NCBI GenBank assembly: GCA_035295165.1
Contig: DATGJN010000003.1
Span: 1 to 54,083 of the forward strand
Direction: 5' to 3'
Length of the DNA: 54,083 nt
Origin: a bacterium
Lineage (GTDB): Bacteria; Sysuimicrobiota; Sysuimicrobiia; Sysuimicrobiales; Segetimicrobiaceae
The notes beneath the pieces are model-generated. The model searched no databases, was not told the DNA's origin, and saw only the letters and a list, made by a program, of their open reading frames with translations. Positions 1-8,930 of the stretch are shown piece after piece; within the stretch, counting starts at the first letter, position 1, and each line of letters starts with the position of its first letter. A program made the translations under genes and the position numbers.

Positions 1-420
1 CAACGCGCGGCAGCCGCCATCTCCCAATACTTGCGTTGTGCGCGGTGTAGAAAGCCCTGTGGCAAGCGCCGTGCCCGTGACACGCAGATCCGCTAGCGTA
101 GATACGGCACGCCGATTCCCGTGGCGACCACCGACTAGGGGTATTTTGCCATCGTCTGTTACGCCGGTGCGGGCGACCTGCGTGGTGCGAAGCAGGACGG
201 CGGATAGATAGGAGCGGCGCGTCCACGTTCGCGCGTTGCCCGAGCGTTGCGCTCACGACTCTCCATGTTGTCGCTGTGTAGCCATCTCAACACGGTGACA
301 TTGGGGGCAGAACAACGGTCGGCCATCGCGCGCCTCGACAACCGTGGGATGCAGTCCTGACGCGCGCGCGGAAGTGCTGCAAACCGGCGCCCGAACGTCG
401 GCGCTCTAGATCGAGGACAC
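1..420. other. Left-edge stretch without a supported gene
   Basis: No convincing gene lies here. A 60-codon open frame on the minus strand (159-341) is basic and low in complexity, resembles no family I know and has no clear ribosome-binding site, so it is not called. No tRNA or rRNA signature was seen. The stretch lies downstream of the minus-strand operon ending at 421 and may hold its 3' untranslated region. Confidence 0.5.
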
Positions 421-1125
421 TTAGGTCTTCTCGGGCGGAACGGACTGAGACTGTGCCCCGGCTGACGCCGCGCGTTGTGACTTAAGCGCTTCCGCTTTGG
501 CCTTGGCCGCGGCGATGCGCTCCTCGCGGCTCACCTCGGTGACGCCCGCCGGCGCAGTTCCGGCTGATGCGGAAGCCGGCGCGGGAGTAGCAGATGCAAC
601 GCCACCGGCCGTCGCGGCGGCCGGTGGGCTTGGCGCGGCGGGAGGTGCCTTGGGAACCGGCGCCTGCCCAAGAAACTCTTGTCGCAAGTACTGTTCGACG
701 GCCTGCCGGATCCGATCGAGCTGGTCGGCCTTGCCGGCGACCGCGTCCGTGACCCACGCCTTGTCGAGCCGATACGTCACGAGGCGCTTGCCCTGTGCGA
801 GGTACACTACGAAGTGCCCGTGACCGTCCTGCAACACGAGCGTCCGAACCCGGACCCCGAGGCGTTCCGCGATCGGGGCAACCTGATCGAGTACCCACTT
901 CTGCAACTCCGTCACGGGACGAGCGGTCAGCGTTTCCGCGGTCGACCGCCCGGCCAGCGGGTCCGTAAAGGCCAGGCGGGCGCTCACGCCGGTGGCCCAG
1001 CGCTTCCGAAACGCGTCGAGGAGCTCGTCTTTCGCGGAAGCTAGCGCGACAAGGACGGAAAAGCCCCAGATCGTCAGGATCGCGAACAGTAACGACCAGT
1101 ACGTCAGAAACTTGCTGAGCGTCAT
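421..1125 (-). CDS. Single-pass membrane protein, last gene of the rph-rdgB operon
   Basis: The product is 234 aa and I do not recognise the family. An N-terminal hydrophobic segment (about residues 8-30) is followed by a soluble domain with a regular alpha/beta look (about 35-135), an Ala/Pro-rich linker (about 145-190) and a charged Ala/Lys/Glu helix at the C-terminus. The likely topology is N-anchored, but which side the domain faces cannot be told. The ATG at 1125 was chosen because it overlaps the stop of the upstream small gene (ATGA) and because the first 30 or so codons repeat that gene almost exactly. The open frame continues far upstream, but only through the out-of-frame region of rdgB. 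Function unknown; position suggests cotranslation with rdgB. Confidence 0.7.
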   Translation of the reverse strand: MTLSKFLTYWSLLFAILTIWGFSVLVALASAKDELLDAFRKRWATGVSARLAFTDPLAGRSTAETLTARPVTELQKWVLDQVAPIAERLGVRVRTLVLQDGHGHFVVYLAQGKRLVTYRLDKAWVTDAVAGKADQLDRIRQAVEQYLRQEFLGQAPVPKAPPAAPSPPAAATAGGVASATPAPASASAGTAPAGVTEVSREERIAAAKAKAEALKSQRAASAGAQSQSVPPEKT

Positions 1126-1262
1126 CGACCCGGCAGCGGCTTCTTGAAGCGCGCCCGCAGCTCGTCCTTCGCGTCGACCAGCGCCACGAGCACGGAGAAT
1201 CCCCAAATCGTCAGGATCGCGAACAGCAGCGACCAGTAGGTCAGAAACTTGCTGAGTGTCAT
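1122..1262 (-). CDS. 46-aa membrane peptide, N-terminal duplicate of the next gene
   Basis: This very short gene encodes one hydrophobic segment (about residues 8-30) and a charged tail ending in LPGR. Its first 28 residues are identical to those of the downstream 234-aa protein, and the DNA of the two copies (about 1033-1125 and 1170-1262) is also very similar. The start ATG overlaps the rdgB stop (ATGA) and its own TGA overlaps the next ATG (ATGA), so translational coupling is likely. It may be a real micro-membrane protein, or the remnant of a tandem duplication that broke off the 5' part of the downstream gene. The intact frame and both overlaps favour it being translated. Confidence 0.55.
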   Translation of the reverse strand: MTLSKFLTYWSLLFAILTIWGFSVLVALVDAKDELRARFKKPLPGR

Positions 1263-2011
1263 CGACGCCCTCCCGCGGATGATTCGTCCGGGGCAATCGC
1301 ACCCGCGGTGGTTCCCGAGCCCCCAGCCGCGCGCGGCGCGCCAGTATTCGTATTGGCGCCGGACGCACGCGCCTCCTCCTCGGATCGCGCGGCGAACACG
1401 GACAGGAGGTACGGCTCCGCCGCGCGCAGGGCGTGCGCCCGGTGGCTGATCCGGTTCTTCTCGTCGAACGACAACTCCGCCATCGTCCGCCCGTCGGGCA
1501 TCGCCACGAACACCGGGTCGTACCCGAACCCGCGGCCGCCGCGCGGCGTCCATGCCACCGTTCCTTCACAGGTGCCTTCAAACACGCGGGTCTCGCCGTC
1601 GGGAAGCGCGATGGCCACCACCGCGCGATAGCGCGCGGTCCGCAGGCCGTCCGGCACGCTCGCGAGCAACTCGAGCATCCGCCGGTTGCGATCGTCATCG
1701 TTCGCGTCGTCGCCGAGGAACCGGCGCGAGCGGGGACCCGGAGCGCCGTCCAGCGCGTCGACCTCGATCCCGGAGTCGTCCGCGAGCGCCACGAGGCCCG
1801 TGGCCGCGGCGGCCGCCGCGGCCTTGCTCGCCGCGTTCTCGGCATAGGTGGTTCCGCGTTCCGGCAGCTCGCCCACCGCACGATACGCGTCCAGGGTGAG
1901 GATGTCGAGGTCCAGGTGCGCGTAGATCGCGCCGATCTCGCGGGCTTTCCCCGCGTTTCGCGTCGCCAGGAGCAACCGGTCGCGCCTCCGCGGGGAGCCG
2001 GGGACAGTCAC
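1259..2011 (-). CDS. rdgB: XTP/dITP pyrophosphatase (RdgB/HAM1 family)
   Basis: The protein hydrolyses non-canonical purine nucleoside triphosphates (XTP, dITP, ITP) to monophosphates, keeping them out of DNA and RNA. Family motifs are clear: [14 protein letters not shown] near the N-terminus (substrate loop), [26 protein letters not shown] (catalytic metal-binding Asp), GFGYDPVF and the [16 protein letters not shown] segment. The family is usually about 200 aa; this copy is 250 aa because of an Ala/Gly/Ser-rich tail of about 45 residues after the conserved core, possibly disordered. The start is GTG at 2011, overlapping the rph stop as GTGA. Pairing of rph and rdgB is common in Gram-positive-type lineages. 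The downstream neighbour overlaps its stop codon. Confidence 0.93.
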   Translation of the reverse strand: MTVPGSPRRRDRLLLATRNAGKAREIGAIYAHLDLDILTLDAYRAVGELPERGTTYAENAASKAAAAAAATGLVALADDSGIEVDALDGAPGPRSRRFLGDDANDDDRNRRMLELLASVPDGLRTARYRAVVAIALPDGETRVFEGTCEGTVAWTPRGGRGFGYDPVFVAMPDGRTMAELSFDEKNRISHRAHALRAAEPYLLSVFAARSEEEARASGANTNTGAPRAAGGSGTTAGAIAPDESSAGGRR

Positions 2012-2742
2012 GGCGTCGTGAGCGCGTCTGCGAGGACGTCACGCTGCCGCGCGATGAGGGTGACGATCCCACGCTCCGCCAGCGCCATCAACGCCGCGGC
2101 TTCCGGTTTCGTGAACGGGCCCCCTTCACCGGTCCCCTGCAGTTCCACGAACTTCCCCGATTCCGTCATCACGATGTTCATATCCACGCGGGCTCGAGAG
2201 TCTTCCTCGTACGTCAGGTCGAGCACCGGGGTGTTGTCGATGATACCCACGCTCGTCGCCGCGACGAACTCCTTGATGGGCAGCTTCGGGACGGCCCCCG
2301 TGCGCTTCAGCAGCAACAACGCGTCCACGAGCGCGACGAACGCGCCCGTAATCGCGGCGGTGCGCGTACCGCCATCGGCCTGCAACACGTCGCAGTCGAT
2401 CTGGATCGTCCGTTCCCCGAGGCGCGCCAGATCGACCGCCGCGCGCAGCGATCGTCCGATGAGGCGCTGGATCTCGTGGGTGCGGCCCCCGACGCGTCCG
2501 GTCGTCGCGTCCCGAGGACTCCGGTCGTGGGTCGCGCGCGGCAGCATCCCGTATTCGGCCGTGACCCACCCCTGCCCGCTGCCCCGCATGAACGGCGGCA
2601 CCTTCTCGTCCAGGCTGGCGGTGCAGATGAGCCGGGTGTCGCCCAGTTGCACCAACACCGACCCTTCCGCGTACTTGTTGTACTTCCGAGTCAGCATCAG
2701 AGGCCGGAGCTCGTCCGCACCTCGACCGTCGCGACGCGCCAT
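2008..2742 (-). CDS. rph: Ribonuclease PH
   Basis: This 244-aa phosphorolytic 3'-5' exoribonuclease trims tRNA 3' ends, using phosphate to release nucleoside diphosphates. It has the typical single RNase-PH fold length. Recognisable segments are the N-terminal RP(L)[16 protein letters not shown] region, [24 protein letters not shown], the [11 protein letters not shown] helix, [20 protein letters not shown] (phosphate and active-site loop) and [11 protein letters not shown] near the C-terminus. The ATG at 2742 was preferred over an upstream TTG because an AGGAG lies 6 nt before it. Its stop overlaps the GTG of rdgB. The amidase gene upstream ends about 100 bp away and is probably co-oriented in the same operon. 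Confidence 0.95.
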   Translation of the reverse strand: MARRDGRGADELRPLMLTRKYNKYAEGSVLVQLGDTRLICTASLDEKVPPFMRGSGQGWVTAEYGMLPRATHDRSPRDATTGRVGGRTHEIQRLIGRSLRAAVDLARLGERTIQIDCDVLQADGGTRTAAITGAFVALVDALLLLKRTGAVPKLPIKEFVAATSVGIIDNTPVLDLTYEEDSRARVDMNIVMTESGKFVELQGTGEGGPFTKPEAAALMALAERGIVTLIARQRDVLADALTTP

Positions 2743-2840
2743 CGTGAGCTCCTTCAAGAGGGATGGGTCGCGGGTACCTTCGGGGCGGCGCGTGAACGCT
2801 CCTCCGGCGGCCGTCGCGCGCCCAGCGGGCAGGATCGCGG

Positions 2841-4835
2841 TCAGTGAGACGTCATCTGGGACTGTTCGGCCAGAAACTTCTCGATGCCCCGGGCGATCGC
2901 TTCCGCGATCCGCTGGTCGACCGCCGGATCGCGGAGCATCGCTTCTTCTTTGGGGTTACTGATGAACGCAGTCTCGACGAGGATCGCGGGCATTTGCGTG
3001 TTCACGATCACGTAGAAGCGCGCGGTCTGCAATCCGCGGTCCTGCTCCCCGAGCGCCCGCGTCACCTCGGCCTGCACGAGCTCGGCCAACGCGCGGCTCT
3101 GAGGCGTGTAGTAGTACGTGGTCGTGCCCTGCACGGTGGGGTCGGCGCTGGCGTTCGCGTGGATGCTCACGAACACGATGCCGCCGTAGCGCTGCGCGAG
3201 ATCCGGGCGGTCCTCAAGCGCGACGGTCGTGTTATCGGTGCGCGTCAGCACCGTGTGGGTCCCCTGGCGCTCGAGCGCATCCTTCACCATGCGCCCGATG
3301 TTGAGCGCGACGTCCGCCTCGTGCGTACCTTTCGGGCCGATCGCGCCCGAATCGTCGCCGCCGTGCCCGGGATCGATGATTACCGCAGGCGGCGGAGGGC
3401 CCTCACGCCCCGCGTCGGTGAACCCGATCACGACGGTCCGCCCGCCGTCAGCGGTCGTCATCGTATATGCGATCTTCCGGTTTAGGTGCACCAGCACCCG
3501 CGTGAGGTTGGGGTGCAGTCCAAACTGGGAGACAACGACGTTGCGAATACCCCCGCTGCCGATCTCGACGTCGGTCCGCCGGTCTCGAAACACCCCGTCG
3601 GCGATGTCGATCGCGAGGCGGTCGGGGTACGTCCACTGGTGCACCGTGACCGTCGCGCGCTGAGACGCCCGGATCACGAGCTGTCCGCTGACGTCGTCGT
3701 ATGTCACCGACTGCACGTGGAACGCCCCGGGTCCGTCGGCAAACTCAGGGAGCGCCGGCAGCGCGACCGGCTCGGGCGTTCCCCCGGCGCTCGTCGACAC
3801 CTGCGCCGAACCGGAATCGCCCGCGGTGCCCGACGCCGCAGGAACTGTGGCAGGAGCAGCCGCGGTCACCGCCCCGCCCGCAGCCGAAGACGCCGGGCCC
3901 TGGGCGCCGTGTCCGACCTGCCCAGTCCCCGTGGCCGTGCCGCTTGGCGCGGCGCCCGCCGTAGCGGTCCCGGACGGCGCCGCTGCCGCCGGCGGCGAAC
4001 TCGACGGGTGCGTCCCAGCGACGCCGGGAGCCTGGGGTGCCGCGCCGGCGGACACTCCCGCGGTCGGCGCCGTCGGAGCGGGCGCGCTCGCGACCGGGGC
4101 CCCGGCGGCCCCCAGCGCGAGCGTCACCGTACCCGGGCTCGTCGCGATCTGAAACGGCAGGGGGTGCGCGAGATCGAAGACGAGTCGCGTCACGTAGGGT
4201 CGCACGTGAAACTGGGCGGTCCGTACCCCGATCACCGGCCCGGACCCGATCGCGGTGTCAGGGGTCTTCAACCGGATGACGGCGCTTTGCAGATCAACCA
4301 CGAGCCGCTCCGGTCCGTGTAACACGCCGCCGTCCGCCCGCACGGGTCCGGTCGCCGACACGGTCACGGTCAGGCCGTCCGCGTCGCCGCGCCACACCAG
4401 CCCCGTAATCTGAGAGACCGCGTCGAGCGTTCCGTCCTCGTCGTGCTGCTTCACGTAGGCGCCGAGACCGCGCAGCACCGACGCCACCGGTCCAACCACC
4501 ATGCCGCCTTGCAGTGAGGGCGCCACCGGGAGATCCCAGCGGGAGTCGCCTGCGGTAACGGTCGTTTGGCCGACGACGAGCCGGAGCGTCGCACCCGAAA
4601 CGCCGCGAACGATGAGCGTCCGCGTCGGCGCATCCCACTGCGTCGATGCACCGAACGCCTGCACGATCGGGGCAAGCGGCGCCACCACGGCGCCGCCCCG
4701 TACCTCGGCCGGCTGAGGGAGCGAAACCGCAACATCATTCACGATGACGCGAATCGGCGCGGTTTGAGCGGACGCGAAGTGGGGTACCGCAAACAACAGC
4801 GACGCGAACGCGAGAGCGGCCCACCACAGCTTCAT
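2841..4835 (-). CDS. N-acetylmuramoyl-L-alanine amidase with AMIN domains
   Basis: A secreted 664-aa peptidoglycan hydrolase that cleaves the bond between MurNAc and the stem peptide. Residues 1-23 are a Sec signal peptide ending ASA-Q. Next comes a copper-amine-oxidase-N-like domain (about 28-140), a first AMIN-like domain (about 150-245), an Ala/Gly/Pro/Thr linker of roughly 100 residues, a second AMIN domain (about 365-470) and a C-terminal Amidase_3 domain (about 478-660). Zinc ligands and catalytic residues are visible: [10 protein letters not shown] (His), HEADVALN (Glu), SIHANA (His) and VETAFISN (Glu). AMIN domains target such enzymes to septal or envelope sites. The start has MKLWW followed by a hydrophobic core. 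It is the likely head of the rph-rdgB operon. Confidence 0.93.
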   Translation of the reverse strand: MKLWWAALAFASLLFAVPHFASAQTAPIRVIVNDVAVSLPQPAEVRGGAVVAPLAPIVQAFGASTQWDAPTRTLIVRGVSGATLRLVVGQTTVTAGDSRWDLPVAPSLQGGMVVGPVASVLRGLGAYVKQHDEDGTLDAVSQITGLVWRGDADGLTVTVSATGPVRADGGVLHGPERLVVDLQSAVIRLKTPDTAIGSGPVIGVRTAQFHVRPYVTRLVFDLAHPLPFQIATSPGTVTLALGAAGAPVASAPAPTAPTAGVSAGAAPQAPGVAGTHPSSSPPAAAAPSGTATAGAAPSGTATGTGQVGHGAQGPASSAAGGAVTAAAPATVPAASGTAGDSGSAQVSTSAGGTPEPVALPALPEFADGPGAFHVQSVTYDDVSGQLVIRASQRATVTVHQWTYPDRLAIDIADGVFRDRRTDVEIGSGGIRNVVVSQFGLHPNLTRVLVHLNRKIAYTMTTADGGRTVVIGFTDAGREGPPPPAVIIDPGHGGDDSGAIGPKGTHEADVALNIGRMVKDALERQGTHTVLTRTDNTTVALEDRPDLAQRYGGIVFVSIHANASADPTVQGTTTYYYTPQSRALAELVQAEVTRALGEQDRGLQTARFYVIVNTQMPAILVETAFISNPKEEAMLRDPAVDQRIAEAIARGIEKFLAEQSQMTSH

Positions 4836-4967
4836 ACAGTCCTCCGACGAAAAGTGCGATCCGAGCGGCCTGCCGCGGAGCGCCCTATTCGCCCTGGACC
4901 TTGAAACTCCTGCGGCCGAGGGACGTCGGGCCGGGCGAGCACGGTCGACGTCCAGCGGCCGCGCGGG

Positions 4968-5930
4968 TCAGAGCAGCCGACGCGGGTCGAGTGCGTCGCG
5001 CAACCCGTCCCCCACGTAGTTGATGGACAGCACGGCAAGACAGATCATCAATCCCGGGAAGATCGCCATGTGCGGCGCCATGTCGAGGTAGTTCTGCGCG
5101 TCGTACAGGAGGCGGCCCCACGTCGGGATGTCGGGCGGGAACCCCAGTCCCAGGAACGACAAGGTGGACTCGGCAATGATCGCGGACCCGACCGACAACG
5201 TGGCCGACACGATGACCGGGCTCAACACGTTCGGCAGGATGTGCCGGAAGATCTGGGAGAGCGTCCCGACCCCGAGGCTGCGGGCGGCCTCGATGAACTC
5301 CTTTTCCTTAACGGCGAGGAACCCGGCACGCACAAGCCGTGCCGTCGGCATCCAGTTCAACCCGCCGATCACGCCGACGATCAACCAGAAGATGCCGAAC
5401 TGCGGCCCGAACGTCCGCGCCAACATGTCGCGGTACAGGTAGATGACGAGCAGGAGGAGCGGCAGCGACGGCAGCGAGATGAACACATCGGTGATCCGCA
5501 TAAGCACGTGGTCCGCGGTCCGCCCGAAGAACCCCGAGATCGCGCCCACGAGCGTGCCGACCGTCACCGACATCAACATCGCCGCGATGCCCACGGCGAT
5601 CGAGATCCGCCCGCCGTACAGCACCCGCGCGAGCATGTCCTGGCCGAGGTCGTTCGTCCCGAGCGGGTGCGCCGCGGACGGCGGCGCCATCGCCGCGTGA
5701 AAGTCGATCGTGTTGATCCCGACGTGATAGACGGCCGGGCCGATCAGCGTCGCCGCGACGAGCACGAGGAACACGGCACCGCCCGCCATCGCGAGGCGGT
5801 GCCGCCGGAACCGGCGCCACGCGTCTCCCCACATCGTTCGCGCGGGGCGCGGCCGAGTCGGGATGGCGGCCCGCGTCGCGGGCGGGGCCGCGGCGACGCC
5901 GACGACCTGCTCGGGGCGGGTGCTAGCCAT
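4968..5930 (-). CDS. Peptide-type ABC transporter permease (DppC/OppC family)
   Basis: This is the second inner-membrane permease of a family-5 (dipeptide/oligopeptide/nickel) ABC importer, 320 aa. A cytoplasmic Pro/Arg-rich N-terminus of about 35 residues is followed by a first membrane helix (about 48-70) and then the typical block of five helices. Diagnostic segments are HPLGTNDLGQDMLARVLYGGRIS after the first helix, the EAARSLGVGTLSQIFRHILPN coupling loop that contacts the ATPase, and STLSFLGLGFPP plus YVGDGLRDALDPR near the end. The ATG at 5930 overlaps the oppB-type stop by 8 nt. An open frame continues upstream into the oppB region but lacks homology. No ATPase gene follows. Confidence 0.93.
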   Translation of the reverse strand: MASTRPEQVVGVAAAPPATRAAIPTRPRPARTMWGDAWRRFRRHRLAMAGGAVFLVLVAATLIGPAVYHVGINTIDFHAAMAPPSAAHPLGTNDLGQDMLARVLYGGRISIAVGIAAMLMSVTVGTLVGAISGFFGRTADHVLMRITDVFISLPSLPLLLLVIYLYRDMLARTFGPQFGIFWLIVGVIGGLNWMPTARLVRAGFLAVKEKEFIEAARSLGVGTLSQIFRHILPNVLSPVIVSATLSVGSAIIAESTLSFLGLGFPPDIPTWGRLLYDAQNYLDMAPHMAIFPGLMICLAVLSINYVGDGLRDALDPRRLL

Positions 5931-6867
5931 AACGGATCCGCGGGTCCAAGAGGCCGTAGAGGACGTCGGCGGCGACGTTGAAGAGCACGACGAGAATCGC
6001 ATAGACGAACGTGATCGCCATCACGACCGGCGTGTCGCTGTTCTGTATCGACGCGATCAAGAGCGAGCCGATCCCCGGCACGCGGAAGATCTGCTCGGTG
6101 ATCACCGCGCCGACGAACACCGCGGGCAGGCCGAGCGCCAGCAGCGTCACGACCGGGATCAGCCCGTTGCGAAGGACATGGCGGATGATGACCTTGCGAT
6201 GCGCCAGCCCCTTCGCGCGCGCCGTGCGGACGTAGTCCTGTCCGACATTGTCGAGCATCGAGGACCTGACGAACCGCACCAGCCCGGCCGAGTTGAACAA
6301 CGCGAGCACCCCGACGGGCATCAGCGCCTGCTTCACCATGACGACGGGATCCGTCACCTCCACGTTGTAGATAAACGGCAGCCATCGCAGCCGCACGCTG
6401 AAGATGATGATGAACAGCACGCCGGTAAAGAACGTCGGCAGGGAGAACCCGATGAACGCAAACGTGGTGGCGAGTTGGTCGAACAGCGAGTATTGCTTGA
6501 TCGCCGAGAGGACGCCGATCGGGATCGCGAGGATCACCGCCACGAGATACGACGAGCCCACCACCCACAGGTCGGTCGGGAGGCGCTGCAGGATCAGTCG
6601 GTCGACCGGCACCCGGCTCGAGAACGAATACCCCCAGTCTCCGTGCAGGAACGCGACCGCCCACTTCACGTACCGCACCGGCACGGGCTGGTCGAGCCCC
6701 AGCTGGTGCCGGATGTTCATGCGCACCTCCGGCGGGATGTCCGGGTTCGCCGCGAACTGGCTGAGCGGGTCCCCCGGCGCGAGCGCCAGGATGCCGAACA
6801 CCACCATGCTGATCAGCACCAGCGTGGGGATCGACGTGAGCAGCCGCCGTCCGATGTACCGTGTCAT
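5923..6867 (-). CDS. Peptide-type ABC transporter permease (DppB/OppB family)
   Basis: First permease subunit of the same importer, 314 aa. It begins with the classic MTRYIGRRLLTSIPTLVLIS first helix, followed by the APGDP loop and the long extracellular segment with LGLDQPVPVRYVKW. The coupling loop reads RTARAKGLAHRKVIIRHVLRN, and the C-terminus ends VLYGLLDPRIRYG as in most DppB proteins. The family assembles with a DppC-type partner (next gene, 8-nt overlap), two ATPases and a lipid-anchored or Tat/Sec-exported binding protein. It starts 36 nt downstream of the solute-binding-protein gene at 6904, so the three are almost certainly one transcript. Confidence 0.94.
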   Translation of the reverse strand: MTRYIGRRLLTSIPTLVLISMVVFGILALAPGDPLSQFAANPDIPPEVRMNIRHQLGLDQPVPVRYVKWAVAFLHGDWGYSFSSRVPVDRLILQRLPTDLWVVGSSYLVAVILAIPIGVLSAIKQYSLFDQLATTFAFIGFSLPTFFTGVLFIIIFSVRLRWLPFIYNVEVTDPVVMVKQALMPVGVLALFNSAGLVRFVRSSMLDNVGQDYVRTARAKGLAHRKVIIRHVLRNGLIPVVTLLALGLPAVFVGAVITEQIFRVPGIGSLLIASIQNSDTPVVMAITFVYAILVVLFNVAADVLYGLLDPRIRYG

Positions 6868-6903
6868 GCGGGCGTCACGCGCGCGTCGGGTCCGCCTCCC
6901 AGG

Positions 6904-8703
6904 TTACGCCTTCCGCCGCCAGTCGGCGATGTTGCGCGTCTCGTCATCGAACGGTGACATGTTCGGCCCGACGTCCAGGCTGTTGACGTGTGCCGACACA
7001 GCCTTCCGGTCGATCAGCGTGATCGAGATCCCTTGGTCGACGACGCGGTCGTTCATCTTGATCCACAAGTCGGCGTTCTTCTTCGGGTCGAGCTCGGCCT
7101 GCGCCTGATCGAACCATGTGTTGTATTGCTTGTCCACCCACCGCGCGATGTCCAGGCCGGACCAGTCGTTCGATTTTTGGGCCACGTCCTTGGCCACGTC
7201 GCCGCTGTAGAAGCGGCCCATGTACGAACTCGGGAACGGCGAGAACGTCGCCGTAAACATTTCGACGTCCGTGTAGAAGTGGGCGTACGTGTCGTTGTTG
7301 CCAGGCGAGCTGCTGAAGAACACGCCGGCATCCACGGACTTGAGCGTCGTCGCCACGCCGAGTTGCTGCCAGCCCGCCTTGACGATCTCCTGCTCCTTCT
7401 GCCGGAGACTGTTGACGCTCGTCTGGTACGTCACCTGCATCTTGACCCCGTTCTTCTGGCGGATGCCGTCCGGCCCGCGCTGCCAGCCCGCCTCGTCGAG
7501 CAACTGGTTCGCCTTGGCGATGTCATAGGCGATCTTCGTATTCTTCGACGCCACGCTCGTCGGGGTCGTCAGCGTATTCGCCGTTGCGTCTCCTTCGAGG
7601 CCGTACAGTTGCTGCGCGATTGTTTGCCGGTCCACGCCGAGCGCCAACGCTTGCCGCACCTTCACATCCGTGAGGAACGGGTGGGGCGCCTTCACCGAGG
7701 AGCGCTCGCCGCCCACGTCCTTGTTCGGATCCGTCTGGTTGCAGAAGATCTGTTCGACGCCACCGCCCGCGCCCGTGAGCAACTGCCCCTTCCCCTCCCC
7801 GATCATGTGCTGCAGCACGGGCCACTCGACCTGGAGGTTCCACGCGTAGTCGTACTCCCCGGTCTCGAACACCGCGCGCGCCGCCGACGTCGCGTCCCCG
7901 CCGCCCTTCATCTGAACCTGGCTGAACGCGGGCTTGTTCGGATCGCGATAGTTCGGATTGATCGCGTACACGACGAGGTCGCCGGGCCGGAAACTGTCCA
8001 CCACGTACGGCCCGGTGCCGAACGACTTCAGGTTATACGGCGCGTTGCGCGCGTTGCTCCCGACGTACGCATCGAGCGCGTGGCGGGGCACGATGCCGCC
8101 GGTCTCCCCGACGAACGGCAGATACCACGCCGGCGTCGGCGTCTTGAACGTGATCTTGACCGTGAGCGGATTGATGGGCTCCACTTTCGCGATGTTGACA
8201 TAGGAACCGTAGGTGGTCGCTGCGGTCTGCTTGTTGGAGACGAACTGGTAGGTGAACACGACGTCGTCGGAGGTAAACGGCCTGCCGTCGGCCCACTTGA
8301 TCCCCGACCTCAACTTGTACGTCACCGACTTGCCGTCCGCGGACACGAGACCGTTCGCGCGAGACGGTACTGTGGCCGCGAGCATCGGGGTGAAGTTCAA
8401 CGCCGCGTCCACCGTAAGCAGTGGTTCGACACACATCCGGGCGGCGTGAAAGTCCTTCGTCCCCTGGGCCAGATGCGGGTTCAAGATCGTGGGGGCCTGC
8501 CAGTAGAGCAACTTGACCACGCCGCTCGACCCTCGCCCGCCGGCGGCCGCCGCCCGCGCCGGTTGCGCGGTCGAGGCGGCGAGTATGGAGCTGATCCCGC
8601 TCGCGGACACGCCGAGGGCCATGAGCCTCACGACGGCTTCGCGCCGGGTGAGCCGATGGTTTCGGAGGTCGCGGCGGAGCAAGCTGATGTCTCTCTTGCC
8701 CAT
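6904..8703 (-). CDS. Family-5 extracellular solute-binding protein, copy 1
   Basis: A 599-aa substrate receptor for the adjacent permeases. It belongs to the SBP_bac_5 family (peptides, nickel, opines and other substrates). The N-terminus carries a twin-arginine-like signal (LTRREAVVRLMALG followed by a hydrophobic stretch and an ARA-type cleavage region), so Tat export is plausible. Family features include YWQAPTILNPHL, DGKSVTYKLRSGIKWADGRPFTSDDVVFTY (split here by eye), and a C-terminal DxRRKA tail. ATG at 8703 is preferred to the GTG at 8712 because AAGGGG sits at proper spacing and the paralogue upstream starts at the aligned position. It aligns end to end with the 600-aa protein at 8931, so the pair arose by tandem duplication. 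The ligand cannot be predicted. Confidence 0.93.
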   Translation of the reverse strand: MGKRDISLLRRDLRNHRLTRREAVVRLMALGVSASGISSILAASTAQPARAAAAGGRGSSGVVKLLYWQAPTILNPHLAQGTKDFHAARMCVEPLLTVDAALNFTPMLAATVPSRANGLVSADGKSVTYKLRSGIKWADGRPFTSDDVVFTYQFVSNKQTAATTYGSYVNIAKVEPINPLTVKITFKTPTPAWYLPFVGETGGIVPRHALDAYVGSNARNAPYNLKSFGTGPYVVDSFRPGDLVVYAINPNYRDPNKPAFSQVQMKGGGDATSAARAVFETGEYDYAWNLQVEWPVLQHMIGEGKGQLLTGAGGGVEQIFCNQTDPNKDVGGERSSVKAPHPFLTDVKVRQALALGVDRQTIAQQLYGLEGDATANTLTTPTSVASKNTKIAYDIAKANQLLDEAGWQRGPDGIRQKNGVKMQVTYQTSVNSLRQKEQEIVKAGWQQLGVATTLKSVDAGVFFSSSPGNNDTYAHFYTDVEMFTATFSPFPSSYMGRFYSGDVAKDVAQKSNDWSGLDIARWVDKQYNTWFDQAQAELDPKKNADLWIKMNDRVVDQGISITLIDRKAVSAHVNSLDVGPNMSPFDDETRNIADWRRKA

Positions 8704-8790
8704 TCCTGTCACCCCTTTTGGTTGTCGTCGAACCGGCCGGATCGTGTTCTTAGGAACGCGTCCCGCATATCCTACGCGCTAGCGTCCCAC

Positions 8791-8822
8791 GGAGTTCGAG
8801 GTGTTACTAAGGACTCCTGCGG
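8791..8822. promoter_or_regulatory. 32-bp element upstream of binding-protein copy 1
   Basis: A 32-bp sequence lies 88 bp before the ATG of the downstream binding-protein gene. It is identical at 31 of 32 positions to the element at 10829-10860, which lies 96 bp before the other copy. It contains a near-inverted repeat (GGAGTTC ... GGACTCC) around the loop GAGGTGTTACTAAG. It could be an operator, a 5'-UTR hairpin or part of a promoter. The one base change here breaks one pair in a minus-strand transcript. Confidence 0.5.
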
Positions 8823-8930
8823 CCCCCCCCAAACACGCGACAGGGGCCCGCACCGGCCGGCACCCCCGGCCGAAGCGGACCCCAGCTCGTCCCCTTTCGA
8901 TGATCCCGGCACTCCACGCCGGCGGCGGTC

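Noticed and set aside
159-341. 60-aa minus-strand frame at the left edge
   Set aside because: No ribosome-binding site and no family resemblance; composition is like random GC-rich sequence.
421-1881. One 486-aa protein spanning 421-1881
   Set aside because: Residues before the Met at 1125 are the wrong frame of rdgB. The conserved membrane start and overlap with the 46-aa gene fix the true start at 1125.
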